This document shows positions 33,950 through 45,720 of a stretch of 64,000 bases of DNA, piece by piece (position 1 is the stretch's first letter; every line of letters starts with the position of its first letter). Source of the stretch: Gnetum montanum. Its lineage: Eukaryota; Streptophyta; Gnetopsida; Gnetales; Gnetaceae. The notes beneath the pieces were generated by a model. That model had not been told where the DNA came from. It did no database searches and saw only the letters and a list, made by a program, of their open reading frames with translations. The stretch is from NCBI GenBank assembly GCA_015680685.1, contig MNCI01007958.1:389300-453299 (forward strand), written 5' to 3'. The position numbers were made by a program, and so were the translations under genes.

Positions 33950-34650
33950 ATGGTATTTTGACTTGTTTTGGCATTGCAATGCATTTTTTACCTTTATTAT
34001 TTGATCATTTGAGGCCATTTGGTTTAATTTTCATTATTTTAGCATCATTTGACCCCATTCCACCAAATGTTTCTATCATTTGACATTGGTTGACGTTGAT
34101 TAACATGACTTGGCATGAATCCATGTTGTTTGGCCTTGATATGACCTTGGTTGACCTTTTATGATATCATTTGATGAGGTGTGACCATCATTTGATTACC
34201 ATTTATCATCATTTGACCCCATTTGGCTATCATTTGATATTTATCTCATGCTAGTTGGCCTTTAGGGTACCTTATTTGCTTAGCCTTCTATTTTGTGACC
34301 TTTGTTGACCATGTTTCATCCTTGTTCAACATCATTTGATGATGCTTGATCATCATTAGACCATCATTTGGCCTCACTTGACCATCATTTGATCTTTATT
34401 TAGCCTCACTTCATGCTATTTGGCCTTTGGTGCACCTTACCTACCTTAACATAACATCCCTTCTATGGCCTTCACTAACCTTACTTTAATCTTAATTGAC
34501 TTCATTGAATGGAGGTTGACCATCATTTGACTTTCATTTGGCTCCATTCTATCATCATTTGGCCTTCGTTTGACCTCATTTTGCAATATTTACCTTTGCT
34601 TCATCCTACTTGTTTAGCCTACCTCTTATAACCTTTAGTAGCTTTGTTTG
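33950..34650. repeat. Degenerate short repeat of ATCATTTGACC / ATTTGGCC words
   Basis: About thirty variants of CATCATTTGACC, TCATTTGGCC and GTTGACC occur in 700 bases, with irregular spacing of 15-40 bases. No coding content. Lies between the 185-base array and Tat pol. Confidence 0.6.
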
Positions 34651-34899
34651 AATCCTATTTGGTCATTGATAAAACCTATTTTGGCTTATTTATGCATGAG
34701 CACTAGAGCATTTTACATTATTTTGGCATTTTTTACTCATTTTATCACACAAGTGCCACTTAATGTGCTTATGATTGGTATGTAGGATTGAAGTATGCAA
34801 ATCAATTTGCTTTTGAGTCTAAGTGGATCTCATGGTGGTGTTGAATGATTCATTGACCTCAATAACTTAGATCTTGAGCTTGAGAGTCATGTTGACCAC

Positions 34900-36033
34900 A
34901 TAGCCTCAATAAAGAAACCTCTTGAATGGCTAGAGAACCTAGTTAGAATCCTTGACCTTGAGCCTGGAGACGTTACTAAGGACTCCCTAGTTAAAGTTCC
35001 TATCATGACACACAGTGGAGAGGAGAAAATACTAAAACTAAGTTCATCACTAGAACCTTAACAGGCTCAAGACATCACCATGGTTCTCCAAGATAATATT
35101 AAGATCTTTACCTAGTCATATGAAGATATGCCAAGTCTTGACCCTTGCCTAGTGCAACATAACATCATACTAGATTCTATTATCAAATTAGTTAAGCAAA
35201 AGGTTGGTAAGATTAGACCAAATCTAGCCTTGGTAGTTCAGGATGAAATCACAAAACAATATCAAGATAGTTTCATTCGAGCTATTGATTATGTGGAGTG
35301 ACTGTCCAACATAGTGGTAGTCCCTATGAAAAATAGGAGTATATGTATTATCATTGATTTTTAAGACCTAAATAAGACAACCATCAAAAATGATTTCCCT
35401 TTGCCTAGAATTGACAAACTTATCGATACTAAGCCAGACATGCCTTGTTATCCTTCATGGATGGATTCTTGGGATCCAACCAAGTTAGGATTAACTCGAA
35501 GCATCAACTTTGTACAACCTTCATGATTCCTTGGGGAATCTTCTATTACCATGATTCCCTTTGGTCTTAAGAATGTAGGCATCACTTATCAATGAGCCAT
35601 GACATATATCTTTGGTGATTATATGATAGGATTACTTAATGACTATATGGACGATATAGTCATTAAATCCAAAATAGCTAATGACCATGTGCATGACCTG
35701 GATCTTGTGTTGAAATGATGTTGCAAATATAAGCTTAGGCTTAATCCCAAGAAGTGTTTCTTTGGTGTCAAAACTGGTAAGATGCTTGACTTTGTAGTAT
35801 CCAAAGTAGGAATACATGTCAATCTTGATAAGGTTAAGGCCATATCAAATTTGGCAATACCAAGTAACCTTAAGGAGCATTGAGGATTACAAGGTAGATT
35901 ATAATTTATTTGTAGGTTCATTATGAGGGTTATAGATAAGTTACAACCCATGCAACACTTGCTTAAGAAAGGAGTTTGCTATGAGTGGACAACTCAATGC
36001 CAAGAATCCTTTGAAAACCTTAAGCAAGAATTT
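34900..36033 (+). pseudogene. Tat-lineage gypsy reverse transcriptase
   Basis: In nearly one frame: 'SYEDMPSLDPCLVQHNIIL' (about 35117), 'NIVVVPMKNRSICIIIDF' (about 35308), 'DLNKTTIKNDFPLPRIDKLI' (about 35367), 'MIPFGLKNVGITYQ' (about 35551), catalytic 'DYMDDIVIKSK' (about 35640; both Asp present), 'YKLRLNPKKCFFGVKTGKML' (about 35728). The S-Y-E-D-M-P-x-L-D-P connector and the L-N-P-K-K-C-x-F-G string are typical of Tat/Retand elements. Several stops, mainly from Gln, Arg and Trp codons. The frame is cut at about 36033 by a copia element and resumes at 41353. Confidence 0.85.
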
Positions 36034-36667
36034 CAATAAAACAATTAGTAGATTAGATCTAAAAATACACTAGAAAAGATCTAGAGAAATTATTAGAACA
36101 TTGTAGATTTGAATAAAATGTTAAAGGCATAAAATATTGCATTATAGTAGATGAGATAGATGTTGTAAATCACTAAAAACACTGCTATAAACTCCAAGAA
36201 ATGTTTGCTGTAAAAGTAGAATGAAAATAGTGAAAGAAAATAGCACAAGAACATAGAGATCTACGTGGTTCAGGTCCTTTTTACCCTACCTTCACAACAA
36301 TGCTGATCTACCTTCTATTCTGCTCAAATCTTAAGGACACAAGCCATCCTTATAGGTTTTCCAAGCACCCAACCTATTACTCCAACAAATCTCAGATCTT
36401 AGACTCTTGTCTCCAACGTAAAGCCTTAATACAATGCTTCCACATCAAAAACACACACATAAAGGCTACCCCAAGCCTTCTATTTATAAGGAAACATTAG
36501 GACCAAATCCCAAGCCTAACACATGTGGGATAAAACACATCCCCACATAAACATCACTTTACAAACTAACCCATTTTTTTCATATCATTATTTAAAATGC
36601 ACATCCTTTTAAAAACATAAAAGGAAATACAACAAATAATACTAATATATTTGTCTTTATTTTTCCA
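36034..36667 (-). repeat. 3' LTR of the copia element
   Basis: Direct-repeat partner of 40694-41352. In the element's minus orientation it begins TGGAAAAATAAAG at 36667 and is the downstream LTR. Its last roughly 20 bases (matching 40694-40713) seem to be missing, so the junction with Tat pol is not a clean end. Contains TATTTATAAGG (plus strand 36481-36491), a TATA-like site in both LTRs. Confidence 0.8.
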
Positions 36668-36684
36668 AGAAACCTCCCCTCGAA
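36668..36684 (-). other. Polypurine tract of the copia element
   Basis: Minus strand TTCGAGGGGAGGTTTCT directly abuts the 3' LTR. A purine-rich primer for plus-strand synthesis. Confidence 0.6.
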
Positions 36685-36984
36685 GACAAATCCAACCAAC
36701 CTTCAAGAGATGTGCACTTTTGATTAAGATTCAACTATCCCAAACTTCTTCCTATAAAAAATGTGTTTTTCAGCTATCATTGGTTTTGTTAAGGCATTAG
36801 CAACATTAAGATTTATATGGGCCTTCTAAACATGCACCAAACCATCCTCTCTAATTTCTCTTATGAAGTGGAACCAAATATCTATATGTTTCATCTTGGC
36901 ATGAAAGGCAGAAATCTTTGCAAGATGGATTGCACTTAAATTGTCACAAAACACATCATACCTTTGTTTTTTTAATCCAAGAGA

Positions 36985-38260
36985 TTACAATAATCTCTTC
37001 ATCCATAACATCTCCTTACATGCTTCTGTGAGGACTACATATTTTGATTTGGTTGTAGATGAAGTTGCTAGTTGTGGTAGCCATGACAACCAATTGACTA
37101 CTGCACCACCAAAAATAAATGTGTACCTTGTAGTGGAATGTCTTGTATCATGATCAATAGCAAAGTTTGCATCTACCAAACCTTCAATTTGTAGATTAGC
37201 ATCTCCAAAACACAAGCAATGTATTTTTGTGCCATCCATTTAATAGCCAGCCAGTGATTCCAACCATAGTTAGTCATAAATCTACTAACCACTCCAATGG
37301 CATAAGCAATATGAAGACGTGTACAAACCATGACATACATCAATGACCCAATAGAAAAATTATATGGGACATTTTTCACCTTTTCAAATTCCTCTTTTGA
37401 CTTTGGACAGCCCTCCTTTGATAAATTAAATTGTGTTGAAAGAGGTGTACTTACAGGTTTTTCATACTCCATGTTGAAATGTTTTAGAACCTTTCCAATG
37501 TAATCTTCTTGACTCAACCATAGCTTCATCCATGTAAATATTCGTTTCAAGAATTTTCTTTGCCTATTCCAAATCCTTCATAGAAAATTCTTTGCCCATT
37601 TCTAGTTTTAGATGTTTTATTTCTAACATGTCATTTCCAACACTTGACATATCATCAACATACAACAACAACACTATAAACTTACCCAAAACATCTTTAG
37701 AAAAATACACAGTGGTCTAGATTGTTTCTCTGATAACTCAACTTCTTTATGAAGGTATCAAACCTTTTATACCACTACCTAGGAGCTTGTTTAAGACCAT
37801 ATAAGCTCTTTTTTAGTCTACAAACCAGACCTAAACCTTGTTGTTTTTCATACCCTTCTAGCTATTTCATATATATTTCCTCCAAATATCCATGGAGGAA
37901 TGCTATTTTTATGTCAAGCTATTCCAATTCTAAGTCCATGCAGGCCACCAAAGATAGCACTAAACATATAGAAGAGTGTTCTACCATTAGAGAAAAAATT
38001 TCTTGAAAGTCTATGCCTAGTTTCTATGCATAGCCTTTCACCACCAACCTAGCCTTGAAACAATTTTTTTCATTGGCCTCTATTTTAATTCTATATAGCC
38101 ACTTGCACTCCAAGGGTGTTCTCCCTTTTGGCAACTGAACCAACTCCCACATTTTGTTTTGTTGGAGTGATTCCCATTCATCATTCATAGTTTCCTTCCA
38201 CTTTGCAGCATCAGTACATGTCATGGCTTCCTCCATTGTTTCTAGTTCACCACTATCATT
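36985..38260 (-). pseudogene. Copia reverse transcriptase and RNase H
   Basis: Minus strand. RT start 'WKETMNDEWESLQQNKMWEL', 'ECKWLYRIKI' and 'FKARLVVKGYA' (38190-38024); then, across stops and frame changes, the catalytic 'LLLYVDDM' (about 37665-37640), 'SIGSLMYVMVCTRLHIAYAI' (about 37340), and RNase H 'VDANFAIDHDTRHSTTRYTF', 'STTKSKYVVLTEACKEMLWM' (37170-36990). The order integrase before RT on the same strand is diagnostic for Ty1/copia. The Y-V-D-D-M form is usual for Tork/TNT1-like lineages. Non-functional because of stops. Confidence 0.85.
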
Positions 38261-38422
38261 GTACAGTATATAATTTAGCGAGGGAGAGTACCTATTAAGA
38301 GGTTTGGTATCTCTTGTTGACCTTCTAACCTAATGAGACACATTTACAGCTTGTTTTTCATCTTCTTCTTCCTCGTTTCCTTGTTGTCCTCCATGTTCTC
38401 CTTACTATCCTAAGTTCTCAGC

Positions 38423-39420
38423 TTATTGCCATGTAATTTTAGCATGTTGTCCAATGTTTTCAAATTTGGAAAATCTATGAATTTCATCATTTTCAACTTC
38501 TTCAATCATCCTAAAAGGAGTTCTCATGTTATCTGAGCCATTGTTGTCCTTTTCTTTCTTTTTAAGATCACTAAACAACACATTTTCTCTGAATTTAATG
38601 TTCCTTGATCTCACTACACATTTCAATTTAGGATCCCAAAGTCTAAATCCTAAATCATCTTCTCCATATCCAAAAAATATGCAACATTTAGCCTTATTGT
38701 ATAGGTTAATTTTGTTCTCCTTTGGAATATGCATAAATGCCTTACATCCAAAAACTCTTAAATGACTGTATGAAATGTCTTTACCTCTCCAAATAGCTTC
38801 TGGAACAACATTACCAATTGAAGAATGTGGAGACCTATTCACCAAATATGCTGCAATCTTAACTGCCTCTCCCAAGAACATCTTAAGTAGGCCAACACTT
38901 AAAAACCATTGTTCTAGCACAATCCAACAATGTTCTATTGCATCTTTAAGCAACTCTATTTTCCTATGGTGTACTAGGATGGGTACAAATGTGCCTAATT
39001 CCTTTGTTGTTGTAAAAATCAGCAAATACTTTGGAAGTGTACTCCCCACCAATATCAGTTTAGAAACATTTTATTTTCAAATCTATTTCATTTTCTACTC
39101 TTGTAACAAATGTTTTAAAAACTAAAAACACTTCATCTTTTGATTTCAGCATATAAACCCAAACCTTTTTTGTATAATCATCTATGAAAGTTACAAAATA
39201 AACAAATCCACCAAGAGAAATGGGAGTCATAGGACCAAAAACATCAAAATAGACCAATTCTAACTTATTTTTCTTTTTTCTGTTTAGATTCTTGCAAAAG
39301 TTTACTCTCCTAGATTTTTCAACTAAATAGTCTTTGCAATCAGCTTAGTCATAAGAAAATACAGGAAGGAGAGACTGATTTTGAAGTACCTTTAAGCTTG
39401 ACTAGCCAATGTGTCCAAGA
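38423..39420 (-). pseudogene. Copia integrase
   Basis: Minus strand. The zinc region 'WHRHLGHIG' lies near 39430-39400. The core starts 'ELVYFDVFGPMTPISLGGFV' with catalytic Asp, continues 'YFVTFIDDYTKKVWVYMLKS' (39260-39150) and 'TDIGGEYTSKVFADFYNNKG' (about 39055-38998). An open 209-codon stretch (39052-38423) carries 'AAYLVNRSPHSSIG', 'VPEAIWRGKDISYSHLRVFG' and 'KCCIFFGYGED', the conserved integrase tail of plant copia elements. The catalytic Glu region (P-x-x-P-x-x-x-G-x-x-E) reads P-S-T-P-x-K-I-E. Few mutations in the tail make this the best preserved copia part. Confidence 0.88.
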
Positions 39421-39499
39421 TGTCTATGCCACACTTCCAAACTTTCTGCATCAAAAACTACTGCAAAAAAGTTGCATGGATCTGCCATCAACATATATA

Positions 39500-40650
39500 A
39501 GCTACCTTCCTTCCTTTTAGAATGGTCATGATTCCCTTGGAAATCCTCCAATGTTCACCTCCACTATTGAAATTCAAACTTGAATCATCTAGTTGTGGAA
39601 CTAAAATCATCTTCTTTGTGACTTCAAGAACATGTCTAACATTATCTATTATCACCTTTGGCATCTTTGCCTATTGCAGACTTATACTTTCAATTTTAAG
39701 AAATTTTAAAGCTTTTCCATTAGTAGCAATACAAAACCAGATTTAGCTTCATGATAAGATGTAAAACAAGACTTATTTGGACAAATGTGAAAGGAGGCAC
39801 CTGAGTCAATCAACCAGATGTCATTGCTACATCCATCTGCCACCATTGTACATAGTTCTTGAACCAAGAAACTAATATTTTTGTTAACTACATTAATCTT
39901 TGATGTTCCTTGTTCTCCTTTCCTTTATATTTTTGTGCTTTTCATGCAAAGTACTTCTTCAAATGACCTTTTTTCTTATAGAAACAACACTCTTGAGTTT
40001 GGGTTTTTCCATGTGATACACCTATATTCCTGCTTCTCCCCCTACTCAGGAAATGTCTCCTACTTCTCCCTCTTTCCTTTGCTACATGAACATTTCTAGA
40101 TCTAGAAGTCTCATCTACTCTTCTTTCTGAATCTTGAAGGGTAGGCATGACCTATTTAAATGTCATAAATGAAACACTCATAGAAGTAGTAATAGATGTC
40201 ACAATTATAGACTAGGAATCGGGTAAAGAGTTTAACAGAGCATACGATTTAACTAAATCTAGAATAAAAATTCTATATTCTTTCAACTTATTCAAATTTC
40301 CCATCAACTAATCTAAATGATCTTGAAAAGACACATTAGATCTCTTCTTGCATCTAAAAAATTTCTAATAAATATGGAAGGTATTCAAACCTAACACTTT
40401 ATCAAACCTATTCTTCAACATTTGCCACAGATCATGTGGATCCATATTAGGTTTAATTGATGTGAAGATCCCATTGCTTAGGGTTGGATGAATGAAAGAT
40501 AATGCCTTAGTCTTAATTTTTTTTAATCAGCATTTGACATTCCTACTAGTTGAGAGGTTTCTAGGACCTCCTAGCACTCCTTTTGTGCTAAAATGACCTT
40601 TATCAAAATGCTCCAGATGTTCCAGTTTCTTACTACCAATCTTTCCATTG
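39500..40650 (-). pseudogene. Copia gag and protease
   Basis: Minus strand. Gag: 'NMDPHDLWQMLKNRFDKVLG' (40450-40390), 'NLNKLKEYRIFILDLVKSYA' (about 40305-40240), then a basic Arg/Ser-rich stretch 'RGRSRRHFLSRGRSRNIG' (about 40065-40010). The zinc knuckle reads C-C-F-Y-K-K-K-G-H-L-K-K-Y-F (39990-39950); the second and last Cys are Tyr and Phe, so it could not hold zinc. Protease 'IWLIDSGASFHICPN' with catalytic D-S-G-A lies at about 39825-39780. Several stops. Confidence 0.78.
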
Positions 40651-40679
40651 TTTGTAGCCTCTTTATCTCTTTAGATCTA

Positions 40680-40693
40680 GCTCTGATACCAGT
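40680..40693 (-). other. Copia primer-binding site (initiator tRNA-Met)
   Basis: Minus strand ACTGGTATCAGAGC sits directly after the 5' LTR end (TATAACA). TGGTATCAGAGC is the standard plant copia site complementary to initiator methionyl-tRNA. Confidence 0.9.
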
Positions 40694-41352
40694 TGTTATA
40701 GTTAGAAGCGATAATTTCAATAAAATAATCAATAGATTAGATCTAAAAATACACTAGAGAAGCTTTGAAGAAATTATTAGAATGTTGTAGATCTAGATAA
40801 AATGTTAAAGGAAAAAAATATCACACTGTAGTAGATCAAATAGATGCTGTAAATCACTAAAACCATTGCTGTAAACTCCAGTAAACATTTGCTATAAAAG
40901 AAAAATAAAAACAATGAAAGAAAATAGCACAGGAACACAAAGATTTATGTGGTTCAACCCCTTTTTACCCTACCTCCACAACAATGCTGATCTACCTCCT
41001 ATTCGACTCAAATCTTAAGGACACAAGCCATCCTTATAGCTTTTTCAAGCACCCAATTTGTTACTCCAATAGATCTCAAATCTCAAACTCTCATCTCCAA
41101 GGTAAAACATCAATACAATGCTTCCACATCAAAAACACACACATATAGGCTACCCCAAGCCTTCTATTTATAAGGAAACATTAGGACCAAATCCCAACCC
41201 TAACACATGTGGGATAAAATAGATCCCCACATAAACATCACTTTACAAACTAACCCCTTTTTTTCATATCATTATTTAAAATGCAAAATCCTTTTAAAAA
41301 CATAAAAGGAAATACGAAAAATAATACTAATGTATTTGTCTTCATTTTTCCA
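40694..41352 (-). repeat. 5' LTR of the copia element
   Basis: 659 bases, on the minus strand TGGAAAAATGAAG...CTATAACA, with TG/CA ends. It matches 36034-36667 closely by eye (differences about every 10-20 bases). Tat sequence resumes immediately after 41352. Confidence 0.88.
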
Positions 41353-41625
41353 ACACCATCACCTCCATACTTTGCAAGAAATGAGATGATGAAGTGAAGC
41401 TATTGGTATACCACCTAAGCCATGCATTAATTGCCTATGAGACTTGGTACACTAAAGTGGAGAAGTATTGTCTAGCCCTAGTCTTTTCATTGAAGAAGTG
41501 GAGACACTACCTCTTTAGGAGCCAAGTTAATGTCATTTGCAAGGATAATGTGCTTAGAGCCATACAGACCAATAACTATGAAATTAGTTGTATAGCTTAT
41601 TAAGAATCCATAATAGTTGAATTTG
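41353..41625 (+). pseudogene. Tat element RNase H, continued
   Basis: Resumes the Tat pol interrupted at 36033: 'VYHLSHALIAYETWYTKVEK', then 'YCLALVFSLKKWRHYLFRSQ' (41400-41525). This is the E-x-x-Y-x-x-x-E-K-x-C-L-A-L helix of gypsy RNase H. A short segment around the first catalytic Asp seems to be lost at the insertion site. A stop is at 41601. Confidence 0.8.
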
Positions 41626-41629
41626 ATCT

Positions 41630-42190
41630 ACATTACATGTCCCAAGCCTCAACAAAGGGTCAAGCTATAGCCACACAACTTGCCATTTCTTCAGTAGAAG
41701 ACCATGTAGCCATTGACCCTGAATTTCTTAATGAGCATGTCAACATTATTAGCAAAGTGTTTGAGGGATATGAGGCAATTATGCACTTTAATAGAGCTTC
41801 AACCATCCATGGGGCCAGTGCCACTACCATCATAACATGACCTTATGGTGGAATCCAATCCTTCACCTACTATTTTGAATTTCCATGTACTGATAATATG
41901 GCAAGGTATGAAGGATTGATTAGGAAAATGTTGGTAGCTTGTGATCTAGGAATCAAATTCCTAATGATTAAAGGTGATTTACAACTTGTGGTTAACTAAG
42001 TAACAAAGGTCTATGCATGTAAAGCCAAACATTTGCAACCCTATTATGACCTAGGTAAGAAACTAATGCAACAATTTATAGATGCTAATATCCAACATAT
42101 ACCTTGAACTGAGAACACATTAGATGATGCCATTGCAAGCTTGGCCTTAAGTGTAATGCCCAATATGCTAACAAGTTACCCTCCTTAATC
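41630..42190 (+). pseudogene. Second (archaeal-like) RNase H of Tat element
   Basis: Readings 'GYEAIMHFNRASTIHGASAT', 'FPCTDNMARYEGLIRKMLVA', 'GIKFLMIKGDLQLVV' and, near 42115, 'TENTLDDAIASLAL' follow the pattern of the extra RNase H that Tat-lineage elements carry after the first (D-G-A ... T-N-N-x-A-E-Y-E-A-L ... G-D-S). Here the first Asp is Asn and A-E-Y-E is A-R-Y-E. Presence of this domain assigns the element to the Tat group. Interrupted by stops. Confidence 0.75.
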
Positions 42191-42229
42191 ATGAACTATG
42201 CTATTCCCATTATGTAGAACACTAAAGGT

Positions 42230-43290
42230 GACTTCATAGCCTCTATCAACACTACTCCTCAAAAGGAGTAGTATGATAATATCAAGTTTTATCTAATGCA
42301 TGGTGAATCACCACAAGGACTAACTACTTCTTAAAAGGACATTGTAAGTAAATGATCAAAATAGTATGCGATCATAGATGATAATACATTGTGTCAACGA
42401 TCCTATGATGATGTATTGCTAGTGTGCTTGGACAAAACCAAAGCACACCTATTCCTTGAGCAAGTTCATGAAGGTGTGTGTGGAGGACATATATGATTTA
42501 GAGCCATGACTACTAAGATTAAGTGATTAGGCTATTATTGGCCCTATATGAAAGAGGTTGCCTACAAAAGGTTGAAACTTATGACACTTGTTAATGACAT
42601 AGAAACCTAATACATGTGCCACCAACTGAGTTACACACTACTTAGATAACTTGGTTGTTTCAATGACATTATTGGACCTATAATGGTTAAGTCTTTTGTA
42701 GAGCATAGTTTCATTATCATTGCAACTGAATAATTTACAAAGTAGGTTGAAGCTATGCCCCTAAGGAAAACAACATCTCAACAAGTTTGTAGATTCATAC
42801 TCAATAAGATAGCAGCCCATTTTGGCATAAATATGACCATAGTCATAGATAATGAACCACAATTTAGTACCCAAGAAACACAAAAATTTTGTCAAGATCT
42901 AGGCATCAAGCATTCCTTTTCATCACCATACTACCCTCAAGCTAATGAACAAGCTGAAGTTAGCAACAAGGCCATCATAAACTTGCTTTAAAAGATGTAA
43001 AATAACAGCAAATGCAAGTGGCATGAACAACTTGTCCATGCACTTTGGGCATATAGAACAACGTATCAAACTACAATTAGTGTAATCCCATATATCTTGG
43101 TTTACAATTTTGAAGGTGCTTTGGCTCTTCAATTATAGGTTTTTTCACTTAGGATGGTCCTATTAGACTTCATCAACCTTTAGAATAGTAGACATGGATG
43201 GAAATGAATTGGCCAATCTAGTTAGTCATTTTTATTTGAATTCTTATTGCATCTAATGTAATCTTCTTTATAAGTATAAACTAGCAATTG
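42230..43290 (+). pseudogene. Tat element integrase
   Basis: Zinc region 'HEGVCGGH' (about 42469) with 'GYYWPYMKEV' (about 42530). Core: 'IIGPIMVKSFVEHSFIIIAT' (about 42670), 'VEAMPLRKTTSQQVCRFILN' (42749), 'FGINMTIVIDNEPQFS' (about 42820, second catalytic Asp), 'SFSSPYYPQANEQAEVSNKA' (about 42914, catalytic Glu). The tail 'HEQLVHALWAYRTTYQTTI' follows. Open from 42755 to 42991. Integrase degenerates after about 43150. Catalytic Asp 2 and Glu are intact. Confidence 0.85.
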
Positions 43291-44460
43291 ATATCTACAA
43301 CCCTTACACTGAATAATAAGTGACCCTGCACATGCTTTCTCTATCTTTATATCTCTTCATTTTGCACCACAAATGAACCATGAACTTTGTAAATCTAATG
43401 CAAATCACATAGGTACCTCTATGCTGTAACAATAGTAATCTATGGTAACTTGGTTGGCTGGTTTTCTCATATGGCCTATGCATTATTTTATAGCAATATG
43501 TTTTCTTGTTTTTTTCTCTTATCCTCTTGGAGTTGTGCTTGCAAGATGAAGTTTGGAATGTCATCACAAAGGTGCAACTTGTTGTGATAGCAAGTTATCA
43601 TTTGACCTTGATGCACAAGATTTGGTTATCTTATTTCATTGTACCAAGAGTTCTTATTTCAAATCATTGTCATTATCACCCTTTGAGTCCAAACCCATAG
43701 CCCAATTATAGCCTTCCATACCCTGGACAACAATGATAATCTACATTTAACACTCATGCATTTTGGCCATGTGATCCAATGAATGTAACACATATCATTC
43801 AATGGAAAAACTAGATCAAATTTGACCTTGCTAATGAAATCCAATGAAGGTTTCACCCAAAAAAAATAGTAGAAGCTAATTTTCAAGAAGCTGAAAGGCC
43901 AATGAAGACCAAAAGATAAACCAATGACTCCAAACAAGTAAAGGGATAAGTCCAATGGCCAAAGAAACCTTGGAGTGAGGTGTTGGTTCCTTAAAAACAT
44001 TATCAAGTAATCAACACTTCAAAGCATAAAGCACATAGACCAAATAGACAAGCCAAAATGTCATCACTATAACCATAGTCATGATTACCAACATTTGGAA
44101 CTCATTGTTAACCCTTGTGACCATTTTCTTATGACCAAATATAACCTATAACCTATAACCTCTACCATCTCATCATACCCCTATCTAATCATCACAAGCA
44201 CTCTCCATAATGGTTTGACACTAAAAAATCAAGTGCACAGAGGGAACATTAGCGATGGACCTATGGTGGTATTCTTTATTCTTTGTTGATGTCTCTCAAG
44301 TCGATCCTTCAAACATCAACAAAGAAGGGCCAATGAAACATCACTAAGAAAATACATGTTGTAATATTTTTGGCCTTGTAATCTTTACCCCTACACTTGA
44401 GGCTAGATTTTCATTGTAAAATTGTGAGATTTATAATCCATGAGATGTAATATCACATAC
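43291..44460. other. Spacer after Tat integrase, no gene seen
   Basis: No convincing coding content. A short 7-base repeat (TATAACC, three copies) lies at 44139-44160. Probably the 3' non-coding part of the Tat element. Confidence 0.4.
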
Positions 44461-45720
44461 TTAAACTTTTGGGGCTAAACGATACCTCACAAGTTGCTGT
44501 AGCCTCACTTCCCAAGTGGAAAAGTCATCTCATGTATATATTTGGGCTTGGGAAGGCTGAAAATGCCTTGGAAATTACCAAATTTGGCATTTACATCGAT
44601 TTTTGTGTGGGTATAGCCTCAACTACGCTGGAACCACTTACCCCCAACATGGGTGGTGTGGGGTTTTCATTTTTCCAACAAAACCTCGCATAGTTACCAC
44701 AAGATCTAGCATGGATGTTCCAAGGATAGCATTGAAGTTGTGGAAGTTTTCAATCTCTCATGAAGCTAGCATTAACATGAATGGGGGTTTCACTCTTCAC
44801 ACAACTCTAGCATTGCTACTACAAGGCCAACATTGATGGATGAACCCAGTGTAGTTGGAAAAGTCTCTTTACAATTTATGATATCCAACATGATTTTGGT
44901 GGCCTTGGGAAAATCAAAATTTAACATAAATGAAAACTACGCTAGAGGTAAATGCCTGTTATAACTACATGTGATTACAAGATGTTAGTAATCATGGCAC
45001 AAATGTGAAAACAAAAATTAGTAGCCATCTAACCTATAAAAACCCATCTCAAACACCTTAAAGAGGTTCTTCCACTTTTAAATTGTTGAACTCTAAAAAT
45101 ATTTGGCAATTCTTGAGTGCTAGAACCTTTGGTAATTTGGACCATTTCACAACCTTTAAGTACTTGGCAAGACTTTTGGAGCAAACCTACAACTACCTAA
45201 GCACAAAGACTCTCAGAGTAGTATTCCCTTATGCAAAAAAATTCTTGCACAAACCTTAGCTTCTTTGCAACTAATGTTGCAAAAAACCTTACTCACCTAG
45301 TGATCAATACTAAAGATCTAAGTTGCAAACCTACAAGAACTTTTAATGACTAAAGTTGGTAAGTATCTAGATCATGAAACTAATTATAACACATAACTTG
45401 ATAGCTTCAATAGGCTTCAAGCTTAATCTAAGTAACTCCTTGTGCATTTGGGCACACAACTTGTACACTTTGAACTTTATACTTTGGAATATTTTCATTA
45501 TTTCAATAAATCTTTTAGTTTATTTTTTGTGAAAGTTCATTCCACATTTAGATTTTGTGCTTTCTTTTAAGTTAGATCTACATTTTGATTTAAATTGTTT
45601 ACCTTATTTACACTTCCTATGCCCTTGGGCAATCAACAAGACCATCCAGGATGTCTTGGATCCTCTTTGTCGAAGGCGCTTAGGATCCATGGTGAGGTTG
45701 TTTCACATGGAATTTTCAAT
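44461..45720 (+). repeat. Candidate LTR (ends not resolved)
   Basis: A TATA box CTATAAAAACC at about 45032-45043 and a poly(A) signal AATAAA at 45505-45510, with A/T-rich sequence between, give an LTR-like U3-R-U5 order on the plus strand. The GC-richer U3-side stretch (44600-44850) shares GCTAGCAT/GGATAGCAT words with the 185-base array. A matching second copy was not found, so this is tentative. Confidence 0.35.

Noticed and set aside
33950-34650. Repeat array as CRISPR
   Set aside because: Repeats are degenerate, irregularly spaced, without distinct spacers, and the DNA is plant nuclear.
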